Assembly: GCA_026225435.1 (NCBI GenBank)
Contig: JAMFST010000159.1
Location: forward strand, 1 to 6,505
Length of the DNA: 6,505 bases
Origin: Labilithrix luteola
Lineage (GTDB): Bacteria > Myxococcota_A > Polyangia > Polyangiales > Polyangiaceae
Reading direction: 5' to 3'
The notes below the pieces were generated by a model. The model searched no databases. It was not told the DNA's origin and worked only from the letters and a program-made list of their open reading frames with translations. The stretch's first letter is position 1, and the number at the start of each line of letters is the position of its first letter. Below, one piece after another: positions 1 through 6,505 of this stretch. Made by a program: the position numbers and the translations under genes.

Positions 1-228
1 GCCCGCGGCGGGCCGGGCGCGGGCGAGGAACGGGCCCACGGTGTGCTCGTTCAGGCTGGCGAGCAGGTGCGCCTCCACCGGCCCGGGATCGGCGCTCTTC
101 TTGTGCGCCGCCTGCCCGAAGCCGAGGTGCTCCTCGTCCTCACCCGTCGGCGTGAGGGGCCGGCCGTGGTGCGCGCAGCCGGCGACGCTCGCGGCGGCGA
201 CGAGCAGGAGGCACGCGCGCTGCTTCAA
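1..228 (-). CDS. Small lipoprotein, hypothetical; C-terminus beyond the left edge
   Basis: The minus-strand frame begins at a TTG (228-226) and stays open to the window edge for 76 codons. The start is chosen because GGAGG lies 7-8 bases upstream (about 239-235) and because the TTG overlaps the TGA of the preceding gene in a TTGA arrangement, typical of translational coupling. The N-terminus has K2 and R4, a hydrophobic run (CLLLVAAASVAG) and the lipobox V-A-G-C with Cys18, so a lipid-anchored envelope protein is predicted. The mature part seen is hydrophilic (HHGRPLTPTGEDEEHLGFG, then KK and an Ala-rich stretch) with no recognisable domain. It is probably made together with the Cys-rich lipoprotein just upstream. 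Function unknown; the gene is partial. Confidence 0.72.
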   Translation of the reverse strand, partial: MKQRACLLLVAAASVAGCAHHGRPLTPTGEDEEHLGFGQAAHKKSADPGPVEAHLLASLNEHTVGPFLARARPAAG

Positions 229-656
229 CCCGCGCCTCCGTCCGCGACCGGCGTCGGCGGGATGGCGTCGATCTGCCCGCCGCCGCCGAGGTCTCCGCAG
301 CAGGTGGGCTCGCCGCCGAAGGTGATGGTCTTCTGGAGCTGGCTGCCGTCGCTGTAGATCACCGTCACGTCGCAGTCCCCCGCCGCGACGGGCACGAACA
401 CGTAGTCGATGCAGCCGTTGGTGGCCGTCTGGTCGCACTCGGCCGTCACCCCGGCGCAGGCCACGCCGCTGGCCGCGACCGAGGTGACCTCGTTGGCGGT
501 CTCCGGCGGGACCACCACGTCGACCTCGGGCGGGATGCAGGAGCAGTCGTCGCCGCAGGCGGTCACGCCGGCGCCGGCCACGGTCGACGACACGAGAGCG
601 AGCGCCCCCGCCACGGAGCCGAGCGCCGTCCACCTTCTGCCAGCCACCATGCCCAT
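225..656 (-). CDS. Cysteine-rich small lipoprotein, hypothetical
   Basis: A 143-residue exported protein. The N-terminus has R7 R8, a hydrophobic stretch (about residues 11-30) and the lipobox V-T-A-C with Cys34, indicating signal peptidase II processing and lipidation. Eight further cysteines follow (38, 40, 67, 74, 82, 95, 119, 120), enough for four disulfides, consistent with a periplasmic or surface location. The middle (about 45-112) alternates hydrophobic and polar residues and looks like a small beta domain (for example DYVFVPVAAGDCDVTVIYSDG). The tail is Gly/Pro-rich. A second in-frame ATG lies at 650-648 and is equally possible; neither has a strong Shine-Dalgarno. The gene starts 47 bp after the SprT-like gene, and its stop overlaps the next start. 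No family recognised; Cys-rich lipoproteins of this kind are common in Myxococcota. Confidence 0.75.
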   Translation of the reverse strand: MGMVAGRRWTALGSVAGALALVSSTVAGAGVTACGDDCSCIPPEVDVVVPPETANEVTSVAASGVACAGVTAECDQTATNGCIDYVFVPVAAGDCDVTVIYSDGSQLQKTITFGGEPTCCGDLGGGGQIDAIPPTPVADGGAG

Positions 657-703
657 GCGGCCCGTCTTACCGCGTTTCGCCCGCGGGCCGCTCGTTCACG
701 TCG

Positions 704-1588
704 CTACGCGCGCAGCAGCCGCGCGAGAAACCGGCGCTCCCAGGTGATCGCCCGCTCATAGTTGCGGAAACGTCGCTCCCGTTCCCGGAATTCCGGCGGA
801 TGCAGAATGCGTCGCCCGAGCAGGTCGCCGCGGGAGTCTCGCGCGTTCCGCGCCGGGATCACGTGGTGCAGCATCTCGTGGTAGACGACGAAGGCGACGA
901 AGTAGCGCGGCACCCAGGTGCGATCGAGCGACGGGTTCACCCGGATCAACCGGTCGATGGCGTCGTAGCTCCCGAGCTTGATGCTGCTGCGCCGGGTCGT
1001 CGTCTCGCCGGTGCGCCGCGCGCTGCCGCGCTGGCCCCAGGTGATGACCGCCTGCACCTGACCGCCGAAGTAGCGCTCGTTCAGGTCGTCGAAGATGGTG
1101 AGGAGATCGTGGTGCTTGCCGCGGGCGAGCAGCGGCGGCGCCGACCGGAGGCGCTTCACCAGCCGCCCCCCGTTCGCCTCGATGAAGTGCCCCACGTACT
1201 GGCTGGCAGCGGGATCGCCGCGGGTCACGTACTTGATGAGCGCCGTCTGCACCCGCATGGGCGCGTCGAGGAACATGTGGTGCACGCGCGCGCGCAGGAC
1301 GCCGTCACGCAGCGAGTGCGAGATGATGCTGTGCCGGTTGTCGGTGATGGCCAGCGCCACGGGACCGGGATGGGCCGAGCCGAGCCGCCGCTCGAGCGAC
1401 TGCCGCGCCCCTTCGTGCACGAAGAGCTGCGGCGTGCAGCGGAAGTCGAGCGCCAGCTGCCCGACGATGTGCTCCGGCACGCGCACGGCGGCGGAGAGCG
1501 GACCGCCCGGCACGCGAGGCACGATGCGCGCGAGATGCGGCGCCCGCCTCGCATGCGTCTTCCACGTGGCCATCTGCTGAGCCCCCAT
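704..1588 (-). CDS. SprT-like zinc metallopeptidase domain protein
   Basis: Predicted zinc-dependent protease of the SprT-like (Spartan-related) group, 294 residues. The C-terminal half carries the family signature: N-E-R-Y-F (about 170-174), an IKLGSYD segment (about 203-209), then HEMLHH with zinc ligands His237 and His241 and catalytic Glu238, followed by HPPEF (His263), the likely third ligand equivalent to the usual HGxxF. The basic tail (RERERRFRNYERA) is typical. SprT itself is about 165 residues, so the first 150 or so residues are an added region; it contains an HHMFLDAP segment but no domain I can name. The frame is open to 1702, but the ATG at 1588 is preferred because AGGAG sits 9 bases upstream and the codons above it lie in an AT-richer promoter-like stretch. 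ATG at 1573 is an alternative. Bacterial substrates of this family are poorly known; DNA-protein crosslink repair is the role of eukaryotic Spartan only. Confidence 0.85.
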   Translation of the reverse strand: MGAQQMATWKTHARRAPHLARIVPRVPGGPLSAAVRVPEHIVGQLALDFRCTPQLFVHEGARQSLERRLGSAHPGPVALAITDNRHSIISHSLRDGVLRARVHHMFLDAPMRVQTALIKYVTRGDPAASQYVGHFIEANGGRLVKRLRSAPPLLARGKHHDLLTIFDDLNERYFGGQVQAVITWGQRGSARRTGETTTRRSSIKLGSYDAIDRLIRVNPSLDRTWVPRYFVAFVVYHEMLHHVIPARNARDSRGDLLGRRILHPPEFRERERRFRNYERAITWERRFLARLLRA

Positions 1589-1597
1589 TGGCCGCTT

Positions 1598-1622
1598 CTC
1601 CTCTCCCCATGGGGTAGAAGAG
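1598..1622 (-). promoter_or_regulatory. Leader hairpin that would cover the SprT-like gene's ribosome site
   Basis: In the minus-strand transcript, bases 1622-1612 (CTCTTCTACCC) can pair with 1607-1598 (GGGAGAGGAG) around a CATG loop. This gives ten pairs with one bulged A and one G-U. The 3' arm contains the AGGAG Shine-Dalgarno (1602-1598) of the ATG at 1588, so the stem would hide it. The pairing is read directly; any regulatory effect is inference. Confidence 0.35.
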
Positions 1623-1714
1623 GGGTACCCCCCTGTCAAGGCGAATGGGGTCGATGCATTCCTATAGATTATCCAGTACTTACGTATGCTTGGCAGGGGC
1701 AAAATGTACCCCCT
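1621..1714. mobile_element. Small inverted-repeat element (MITE-like or solo IS-end remnant)
   Basis: A roughly 95-bp, visibly AT-richer segment (core 1641-1688 is 21 G+C of 48) bounded by imperfect inverted repeats. Left arm: AGGGGTAC then CCCCTGTCAAG (1621-1640). The right arm, read on the opposite strand from 1714, is AGGGGGTAC, then ATTTTG, then CCCCTGCCAAG (ending 1689). The inner 11 bases match at 10 positions and the outer block matches apart from one extra G; the right arm has a 6-base insertion. No coding capacity and no clear target-site duplication (flanks are GTAGAAG and GGGAAAG). It lies between two minus-strand genes and carries a good promoter. It could be a degenerate IS end pair, a MITE, or a transcription-factor/hairpin region. 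Confidence 0.4.
1668..1696 (-). promoter_or_regulatory. Sigma70-type promoter for the SprT-like gene
   Basis: On the minus strand, CTGCCA (1696-1691, 4 of 6 to TTGACA) and GATAAT (1673-1668, 5 of 6 to TATAAT) are separated by exactly 17 bp. Transcription would begin near 1661, leaving about 72 nt of leader before the ATG at 1588. It lies inside the AT-richer inverted-repeat element. A second perfect -35 hexamer, TTGACA (1639-1634), has only TACCCC at 17 bp and is less convincing. Confidence 0.5.
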
Positions 1715-1719
1715 GGGAA

Positions 1720-1736
1720 AGCGTTCTCGGCACGCT
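1720..1736 (-). terminator. Weak hairpin after the third SpoIIAA-like gene
   Basis: In the minus-strand transcript AGCGT (1736-1732) and ACGCT (1724-1720) form a 5-bp stem with a 7-nt loop, extendable by two G-U pairs. It lies just past the TGA at 1754-1752. There is only a short U run (TTCC follows), so termination would be inefficient. Confidence 0.25.
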
Positions 1737-1751
1737 CCTTGGCGGCGACTT

Positions 1752-2258
1752 TCAGCGCGCCATCTGCTCGATCAGGTCGTGCAATTCCGCGGAGATAGCG
1801 AACGTTCCGGATGAGCTGTGCTCGCGCATCGGGGAATCGGTTTCCACTCGTTCGTTCACCCAGGCGACCGCTTCCTCCCGTGTAGGGAAGAGTGCGCAAG
1901 GCCACTTGGGGCCGGTGATCCAGTCGAACGCCTTGAGGAAGCTGCGCGTGAGGGCGTTGGTGGTGATGCGCGCCTCGCAGATGGTCCGCGCGCGGCGCTC
2001 GTCGATCCCGTCGAAGAAGGCGCGGGCGGCGGTCTGCCGGATGGCCGGGGTCAGGGCGAAGGGGTTCAGACCACGCAGATCGACGATGTTGGCGACGCGC
2101 TCGCCGCTCTCGCAGATCTGGTTCAACGTCTCGAAGAGGCGAAGGCAATCGGCCTCGGTCGGCGCCCCCTCGATGATGATCTCGACCACGGGAAGCTCGG
2201 CGGCGTCCACGGTGATGGGGCGGGGGCGCGCGGGCGCAGATGAGCGTGCCGGATTCAT
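1752..2258 (-). CDS. SpoIIAA/STAS-like small protein, paralogue C
   Basis: A 168-residue protein, third member of a local paralogue family. Aligned without gaps to paralogue A with a 12-residue offset, it is about 38% identical by hand over 120 positions. Shared elements: LPVVEI strand (22-27), IVDLR (58-62), CEARI (94-98), TR (104-105), AFDWITG (110-116), KWPC (118-121) and EAVAWV (129-134). The pattern of an initial strand, a D-x-R strand, and a final AFD...F...EAxAWV segment resembles the SpoIIAA-like/STAS fold; the assignment is by pattern, not search. Distinctive are an Ala/Pro/Arg-rich N-terminal extension and a 27-residue C-terminal tail (SPMREHSSSG...). The ATG at 2258 has only GAGG one base upstream; a GTG at residue 17 would give an N-terminus closer to the paralogues. 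It lies 59 bp after the SixA-type gene. Function unknown; membrane segments absent, so probably cytoplasmic. Confidence 0.8.
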   Translation of the reverse strand: MNPARSSAPARPRPITVDAAELPVVEIIIEGAPTEADCLRLFETLNQICESGERVANIVDLRGLNPFALTPAIRQTAARAFFDGIDERRARTICEARITTNALTRSFLKAFDWITGPKWPCALFPTREEAVAWVNERVETDSPMREHSSSGTFAISAELHDLIEQMAR

Positions 2259-2317
2259 GCCTCAGGAACGACCGCCCGCCACGAAGCTTTAGCTAGGGGC
2301 GCGAAGTCAGCTGCGCG

Positions 2318-2818
2318 TCAGGTGCGCGCATCCGGCGCGAGCTCGAGAGTCTTCGGGTCGAGCACGAAGCGCAGCCGCGCGAAGAGGGAGCCGGCCGCCT
2401 CGTCCTCGAAGTGCAGGGCGACGCCGACGACCAGCGCCTTGAGCATCCCCTGCTCCGGCCCGCGGCCCACCAGGTGCGCTACCAGCGCCGACAGATCCGG
2501 CTCGTGCCCGACGATCATCACGCGCTTCTTCCGCTCGGACAGCGCCTGGCGCAGGAGCGGGAGCGGCGCCGCCGAGGTGCCCAGCTCCGCGCGGGTGAGC
2601 ACGTCGGCGTTGGTGACGGCGGCGACGATCTCCGCCGTTTGCAGCGCACGCGCGAGCGGGCTGGTGAAGATCAGGCGAGGGGACTCACCGGCGTCCTCGA
2701 GCGCCTTGGCGACGTTGCGAACGCGATCACGACCGCTCGACGTGAGGGCGCGGTCGGCATCGCGACCGGTCGCCGAGACGTCCTCGGCCGGGCCGTGGCG
2801 CATGACGTACAGCTTCAT
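2318..2818 (-). CDS. sixA: SixA-type phosphohistidine phosphatase (histidine phosphatase superfamily)
   Basis: A 166-residue protein of the right length for SixA, a small member of the histidine phosphatase (phosphoglycerate mutase-like) superfamily that in E. coli removes phosphate from phosphohistidine on phosphotransfer proteins. Visible motifs: the N-terminal strand KLYVMRHGPAED with catalytic His8 and Arg7; DRALTSSGR (21-30); TSPLARALQTAEI (52-64) carrying the second phosphate-binding Arg; and VGHEPDLS (103-110) with the second active-site His105. The frame continues upstream to 3142, but the start at 2818 is clear because the RHG motif begins six residues in and AAGGTG lies 6 bases upstream. 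It follows paralogue B by 22 bp, so an operon is likely. Its target here is unknown; no phosphotransfer protein or histidine kinase lies in the window. The symbol is by family resemblance. Confidence 0.88.
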   Translation of the reverse strand: MKLYVMRHGPAEDVSATGRDADRALTSSGRDRVRNVAKALEDAGESPRLIFTSPLARALQTAEIVAAVTNADVLTRAELGTSAAPLPLLRQALSERKKRVMIVGHEPDLSALVAHLVGRGPEQGMLKALVVGVALHFEDEAAGSLFARLRFVLDPKTLELAPDART

Positions 2819-2840
2819 GCGCCGCACCTTAGAGCGAAGG

Positions 2841-3257
2841 TCAGGCCGAGGCGCGCGAGAAGTGCACCGGGTCGTTCGCCAGCTGCCGCTGGACCCACGC
2901 TTCGGCTTCCGCGGGTGTCGTGAAGCTCGCGGTCGGCCAGGGGACGCCGGTGAGACCGTCGAACGCGGTGATGACGTAGCGCGCGACGGTGCTGTGGACG
3001 ATCCGCGCCTCGCAGACGATCGAGGCGCGCAGCTCGGCCGCGGCGGCGCGGTAGATGGTGGCGTCGCGCTCGCGGGTGCGGGCGTCGGTGTTGGCTGCGT
3101 CGAACGCCCTGGTGTCGACCAGGAGAGCCATGCGCGGACCACGAGCGGCGAGCGCGCGGTACGTCGTCACGAGAGCCTCCATTCCGCCGGGCGGCATCAC
3201 CCCTTTGACGCACACCTCGACGAGGGGAAAGCGATCGGTGGTGACGACGGGCTGCAC
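2841..3257 (-). CDS. SpoIIAA/STAS-like small protein, paralogue B
   Basis: A 138-residue cytoplasmic-looking protein that aligns with paralogue A from residue 1 to 129 with no gap, about 41% identical by hand. Conserved: TDR then PLVEV (7-15), LLVDTR (45-50), VCEARIV (81-87), ITAFDGLTG (96-104), WP (107-108), and AEAEAWVQRQLAND (116-129). It differs from A and C in replacing the Trp of AFDW with Gly and the Cys of KWPC with Thr. The start is a GTG (3257-3255); it has no good Shine-Dalgarno and no other in-frame start back to the upstream stop, but paralogy fixes it exactly. Only 30 bp separate it from paralogue A, so translation may depend on readthrough from A. The SpoIIAA/STAS assignment is by pattern; the Ser phosphorylated in true SpoIIAA has no obvious counterpart next to D-x-R. 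Confidence 0.85.
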   Translation of the reverse strand: MQPVVTTDRFPLVEVCVKGVMPPGGMEALVTTYRALAARGPRMALLVDTRAFDAANTDARTRERDATIYRAAAAELRASIVCEARIVHSTVARYVITAFDGLTGVPWPTASFTTPAEAEAWVQRQLANDPVHFSRASA

Positions 3258-3287
3258 GCCGTTCGTACGGACACCCGCGAGGCGACC

Positions 3288-3710
3288 TTAGAGCTGGATG
3301 CGCCCTTGCGACGTGTAGTCGATGTCGCCCGCGAGCTGCTTCTGTACCCAGGCCTCGGCTTCGCTCGGCGAGGTGAACGTGCGGCACGGCCACTTCGTCC
3401 CGGTGAGCCAGTCGAAGGCCGTGAGCACGCCGCGGGTGAGCTGGTCGCTCACGATGCGCGCCTCGCAGACGGTGGCGGTCACGATATGGGTCACGTTCTC
3501 GTTGAACACCTCGGCCGCCTGCTTCCGTAGCGCGGCGGAGGCCTTCAACGGATTGAACTTCCGCATGTCGATGATGTACGCGATCCGCCCGTGCTCGAGG
3601 GAGAGCGAGCGATACCGCGCGAACAGCTCGCGGTACTGCGCCTGGTCGAAGATCGAGGGGAACTCGACCTCGACGATGGGCAATCGATCCGTGCGGAAGA
3701 CGAAATTCAT
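3288..3710 (-). CDS. SpoIIAA/STAS-like small protein, paralogue A
   Basis: A 140-residue protein, first of the three paralogues after recA. Order of elements: beta strand with LPIVEV (10-15), helix with YRELFARYRSL (26-36), strand YIIDMR (45-50), NP (53-54), a long helix (57-72), VCEARIV (81-87), TR (92-93), LTAFDWLTG (96-104), KWPC (106-109), and EAEAWVQKQL (117-126). Predicted to have the SpoIIAA-like/STAS alpha-beta fold; some such proteins act as regulatory partners, but no function can be assigned. The ATG at 3710 is supported by GGGGAGG 9 bases upstream (3726-3720). It starts 57 bp after recA with no convincing terminator between, so co-transcription with recA is possible. Cys82 is invariant in all three paralogues and Cys109 is shared with C. 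Confidence 0.87.
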   Translation of the reverse strand: MNFVFRTDRLPIVEVEFPSIFDQAQYRELFARYRSLSLEHGRIAYIIDMRKFNPLKASAALRKQAAEVFNENVTHIVTATVCEARIVSDQLTRGVLTAFDWLTGTKWPCRTFTSPSEAEAWVQKQLAGDIDYTSQGRIQL

Positions 3711-3717
3711 GGCGCCG

Positions 3718-3752
3718 AACCTCCCCAGAACGACCGTCCAGCCGCCGAGGTT
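3718..3752 (-). promoter_or_regulatory. Inverted repeat able to cover the Shine-Dalgarno of paralogue A
   Basis: In the minus-strand transcript AACCTC (3752-3747) is the exact complement of GAGGTT (3723-3718), with 23 nt between. The second arm overlaps the strong GGGGAGG Shine-Dalgarno of the gene starting at 3710. Only six pairs form, so the effect on translation is speculative. Confidence 0.2.
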
Positions 3753-3767
3753 AAGCGCACTTCAGAT

Positions 3768-4893
<1,126 letters not shown>

Positions 4894-4895
<2 letters not shown>

Positions 4896-6105
4896 GGTCC
4901 CTACTGTTTATACGTTCAGCATCGTCTGCGCAAGTGCCGCTTTTTTTGCAGGATGCAACGATCGGCAGGAGGCGGATCGGGCCGAGGAGCGAGCCCGGCG
5001 AGCGGAGGAGTCGCGGGACCAGCAGCGGAGCGGAACGGCGAGGATGCCGGAGCTGGACGCGGCTGCGCTCGCGCTCGCGGTGGACCCACCGGCGCCCCCC
5101 GGCGACCTGAAGAGCGAGCTTTCGGGGTACACGACGCTGGACGCATGCGTGCGCGCGCGGGCGGCGACGCTCGACCCGCTGCTCTCGGACACGCTGGGGG
5201 CGCTCGGGTACGACACCTTCCTGCGGGACAGCTGCCGGCTGCTCGACGCGGCCAAGCGCGAGGATCCGGCCGCGTGCGCGCCCATCGGCTCGAGCCAGCT
5301 GCGGGCGCGCTGCGAGCAGTGGGTGGCGATCGTGCGGGCGGATCCCGATGGCTGTCCGCTCGAGGGGCAACCCGAGGACGGGCGTGATCCGCTGTGTCTT
5401 GCGCTGGCGGCGCGCGATGCGCACGCGTGCCAGGCGGCGCCGGCCGATCGGAGGGCGATGTGTCTCGCCGTGGTGAAGGGGGATCCGCACGCGTGCGCGG
5501 CGTCTGCCCATCCGGAGCCTTGTGCGCGCGAGGCGACGCGCCTGGGAGCGCTCACCGTGGCGCACGAGGCGAAGGCGCGGCCGATGGCCCTGCCGGCGGC
5601 GAGCGCGCACCTCGATCTGCACGGGATCGACGGCAGCGCAGAGCCGGCCGCGGGGAACGTGCAGAGCGCGGCGCTGCTCCGTTCGGCCGAGCGCGGCGCG
5701 GTGACGGTGCGCAGCAAGACGAGCCAGTCGGTGACCTTCGGGCAGCGCGACGACCTGGGGAGCACGCGCTACACGCCGCCGGCGCAAGGAGGCGCGGACG
5801 TGTCGCTGCAGGTGCGGCTCGCGGGGGACGCGGCGCAGATCGAGCGCCTCGAGCTCACTGTGCCAGGAGCCGGGATCTTCGTTGTGCCGGGCGCGTCCTG
5901 GGAGGGGACGGCGAAGCTGGTCGGAGACGTGGCGACGCGCGGGGCGCCTTGCCACCTCACGGTCCACGGGAAGATCGGCGTCGCTCCGCAGGCCTACCAG
6001 CTCGACCTGGAGGTCCAGACGTACATTCGTGACGCGATCGACGGAGAGCTGCCGGCGCTCCCCTTGCCCGGGACGCCCCGTCACCTCGAGGAGCGGGACC
6101 GATGA
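4894..6105 (+). CDS. Cysteine-periodic lipoprotein, hypothetical
   Basis: A 403-residue exported protein. From the ATG at 4894 the N-terminus is [21 protein letters not shown], a hydrophobic leader with lipobox-like F-A-G-C (Cys21). Next comes a highly charged helical linker (22-47, rich in E and R). A region of ten regularly spaced cysteines follows (85, 114, 128, 140, 154, 168, 179, 190, 201, 210) with recurring DP..C and R..C patterns, suggesting helical hairpins joined by disulfides. A beta-rich C-terminal domain (about 240-395) holds one more Cys (353). No family recognised. The start is uncertain: 4894 lacks a Shine-Dalgarno and positive charge; ATG 4867 has GAGGG 8 bases upstream but runs 29 bp into recA; ATG 5044 would lose the leader although coding bias is already strong before it. 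The stop overlaps the decarboxylase start (ATGA), so the two are probably co-translated. Confidence 0.75.
4904..4920 (+). promoter_or_regulatory. LexA (SOS) box at the recA start
   Basis: Plus-strand sequence CTGTTTATACGTTCAGC has the CTG-N10-CAG frame of a LexA site (12 of 16 to the E. coli consensus on the recA strand). It also matches 14 of 17 positions of the Myxococcus xanthus LexA motif as I remember it (ending GTTCAG plus C/G). It lies 8 bp from the recA ATG and overlaps the recA -10, so bound LexA would block recA transcription. It also lies inside the signal-peptide codons of the divergent lipoprotein gene. Confidence 0.7.
4907..4933 (-). promoter_or_regulatory. recA promoter candidate
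   Basis: On the minus strand TATAAA (4912-4907) is a good -10 element. A weak -35, TTGCGC (4933-4928), lies 15 bp upstream, and an A7 run (4947-4941) could act as an UP-type element further out. Transcription would begin about five bases before the recA ATG, giving a nearly leaderless message, in line with the poor Shine-Dalgarno. The -10 overlaps the LexA box. Confidence 0.45.
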
Positions 6106-6505
6106 AGCCTGATCTGCGAGAGGCGTACGACGCCGAGACGTTCCGCCGGCAGGCGCACGCCGTGGTGGACCTTCTCGCCGAGCACCTGCGGAGGACCGGC
6201 GCGCGCGAGGGGAGGGTGGCGCCGACACGGGCGCCCGAGGACGAGATCGCGGCGTGGGCAAGCAGCTTCGCCGGTGGAGCGGATCCGGTGGAGCTGCTGG
6301 CGCACACCGTCGCGGCGTCGACGCACCTGCATCACCCCGGCTACGTCGGTCACCAGGTGAGCGCGCCGTTGCCGATCACCGCGGTGTCGGAGATGGTCTC
6401 GGCGCTGCTGAACAACGGGATGGCGGTCTTCGAGATGGGGCCGGTCTCGACGGCGATGGAGCGCGCGCTCCTCGGCTGGATGGCGAGGAAGATCGGGTTC
6501 CCGGC
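6102..6505 (+). CDS. Group II PLP-dependent decarboxylase, N-terminal part
   Basis: An open frame of 134 codons running off the right edge. It begins at an ATG overlapping the previous TGA (ATGA), with GAGGAG 8 bases upstream. The segments [15 protein letters not shown] (77-91), [14 protein letters not shown] (101-114) and MERALLGWM (119-127) followed by KIGFP (130-134) are characteristic of pyridoxal-dependent group II amino-acid decarboxylases (the aromatic-L-amino-acid, glutamate and diaminobutyrate decarboxylase family). The style is closest to L-2,4-diaminobutyrate or aspartate-type members, but substrate cannot be set from this part. The PLP-binding lysine and catalytic core lie outside the window. 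Such enzymes are cytoplasmic and give amines such as 1,3-diaminopropane. Coupling to a lipoprotein gene is unexpected. Confidence 0.85.
   Translation, partial: MKPDLREAYDAETFRRQAHAVVDLLAEHLRRTGAREGRVAPTRAPEDEIAAWASSFAGGADPVELLAHTVAASTHLHHPGYVGHQVSAPLPITAVSEMVSALLNNGMAVFEMGPVSTAMERALLGWMARKIGFP

Noticed and set aside
679..688. GCCCGCGGGC palindrome between the SprT-like and Cys-rich lipoprotein genes
   Set aside because: Ten bases of pure GC palindrome arise often in such DNA; there is no U-tract or second copy to support a terminator or operator.
800..1798. A 332-codon plus-strand frame opposite the SprT-like gene
   Set aside because: It has low-complexity composition and lies over the clear HExxH peptidase on the minus strand.
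2819..3142. Upstream extension of the SixA frame
   Set aside because: The 108 added residues are a Ser/Pro/Arg shadow of paralogue B, and the MRHG motif with its own ribosome site fixes the start at 2818.
2322..3530. A 402-codon plus-strand frame opposite sixA and the SpoIIAA-like paralogues
   Set aside because: The minus strand holds four family-recognisable products with ribosome sites; the plus-strand product is Arg/Ser-rich with no motif.
4941..4947. T7 run taken as a plus-strand terminator or phase-variation tract
   Set aside because: No stable hairpin precedes it; it encodes part of the Ala-Phe-Phe of the signal peptide and on the minus strand is an A-tract upstream of recA. Seven bases is modest for phase variation.

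Overview
The window is a GC-rich stretch (about two thirds G+C by eye, with strongly GC-biased third codon positions) from a bacterium most likely in the Myxococcota. The pointers are a RecA with the sequence style of that group, a LexA-type box next to recA that fits the Myxococcus GTTCAG pattern as I remember it, several lipoproteins with cysteine-rich exported domains, and small SpoIIAA-like paralogues. The lineage call is inference; no 16S or other marker is present.

Layout: almost everything from the left edge to about 4.9 kb is on the minus strand, so transcription there runs right to left. In that order come recA (4895-3768), two adjacent SpoIIAA/STAS-like paralogues (3710-3288 and 3257-2841), a SixA-type histidine phosphatase (2818-2318), a third SpoIIAA-like paralogue (2258-1752), a roughly 95-bp AT-richer element bounded by imperfect inverted repeats (about 1621-1714), a SprT-like zinc peptidase (1588-704), and two small lipoprotein genes (656-225 and 228 to beyond the left edge) whose stop and start codons overlap. 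Going right from recA, the plus strand carries a 403-residue cysteine-rich lipoprotein (about 4894-6105). Its stop overlaps the start (ATGA) of a group II PLP-dependent decarboxylase that runs off the right edge (6102-6505+).

How it fits together: recA and the plus-strand lipoprotein are head to head with essentially no intergenic space; their most likely start codons share the same CATG. The likely LexA box and the recA -10 therefore lie inside the lipoprotein's signal-peptide codons. No convincing terminator separates recA from the SpoIIAA-like/SixA genes, so these could be co-transcribed with recA and partly DNA-damage responsive (inference). The three SpoIIAA-like proteins align without gaps at about 40% identity by hand and share a CEARI plus AFD-x-hydrophobic-TG core, so they arose by local duplication around sixA.

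The strongest candidates for something not well described are the SpoIIAA-like trio wrapped around a SixA phosphatase, the small inverted-repeat element that supplies a promoter to the SprT-like gene, and the cysteine-periodic lipoprotein coupled to an amino-acid decarboxylase.
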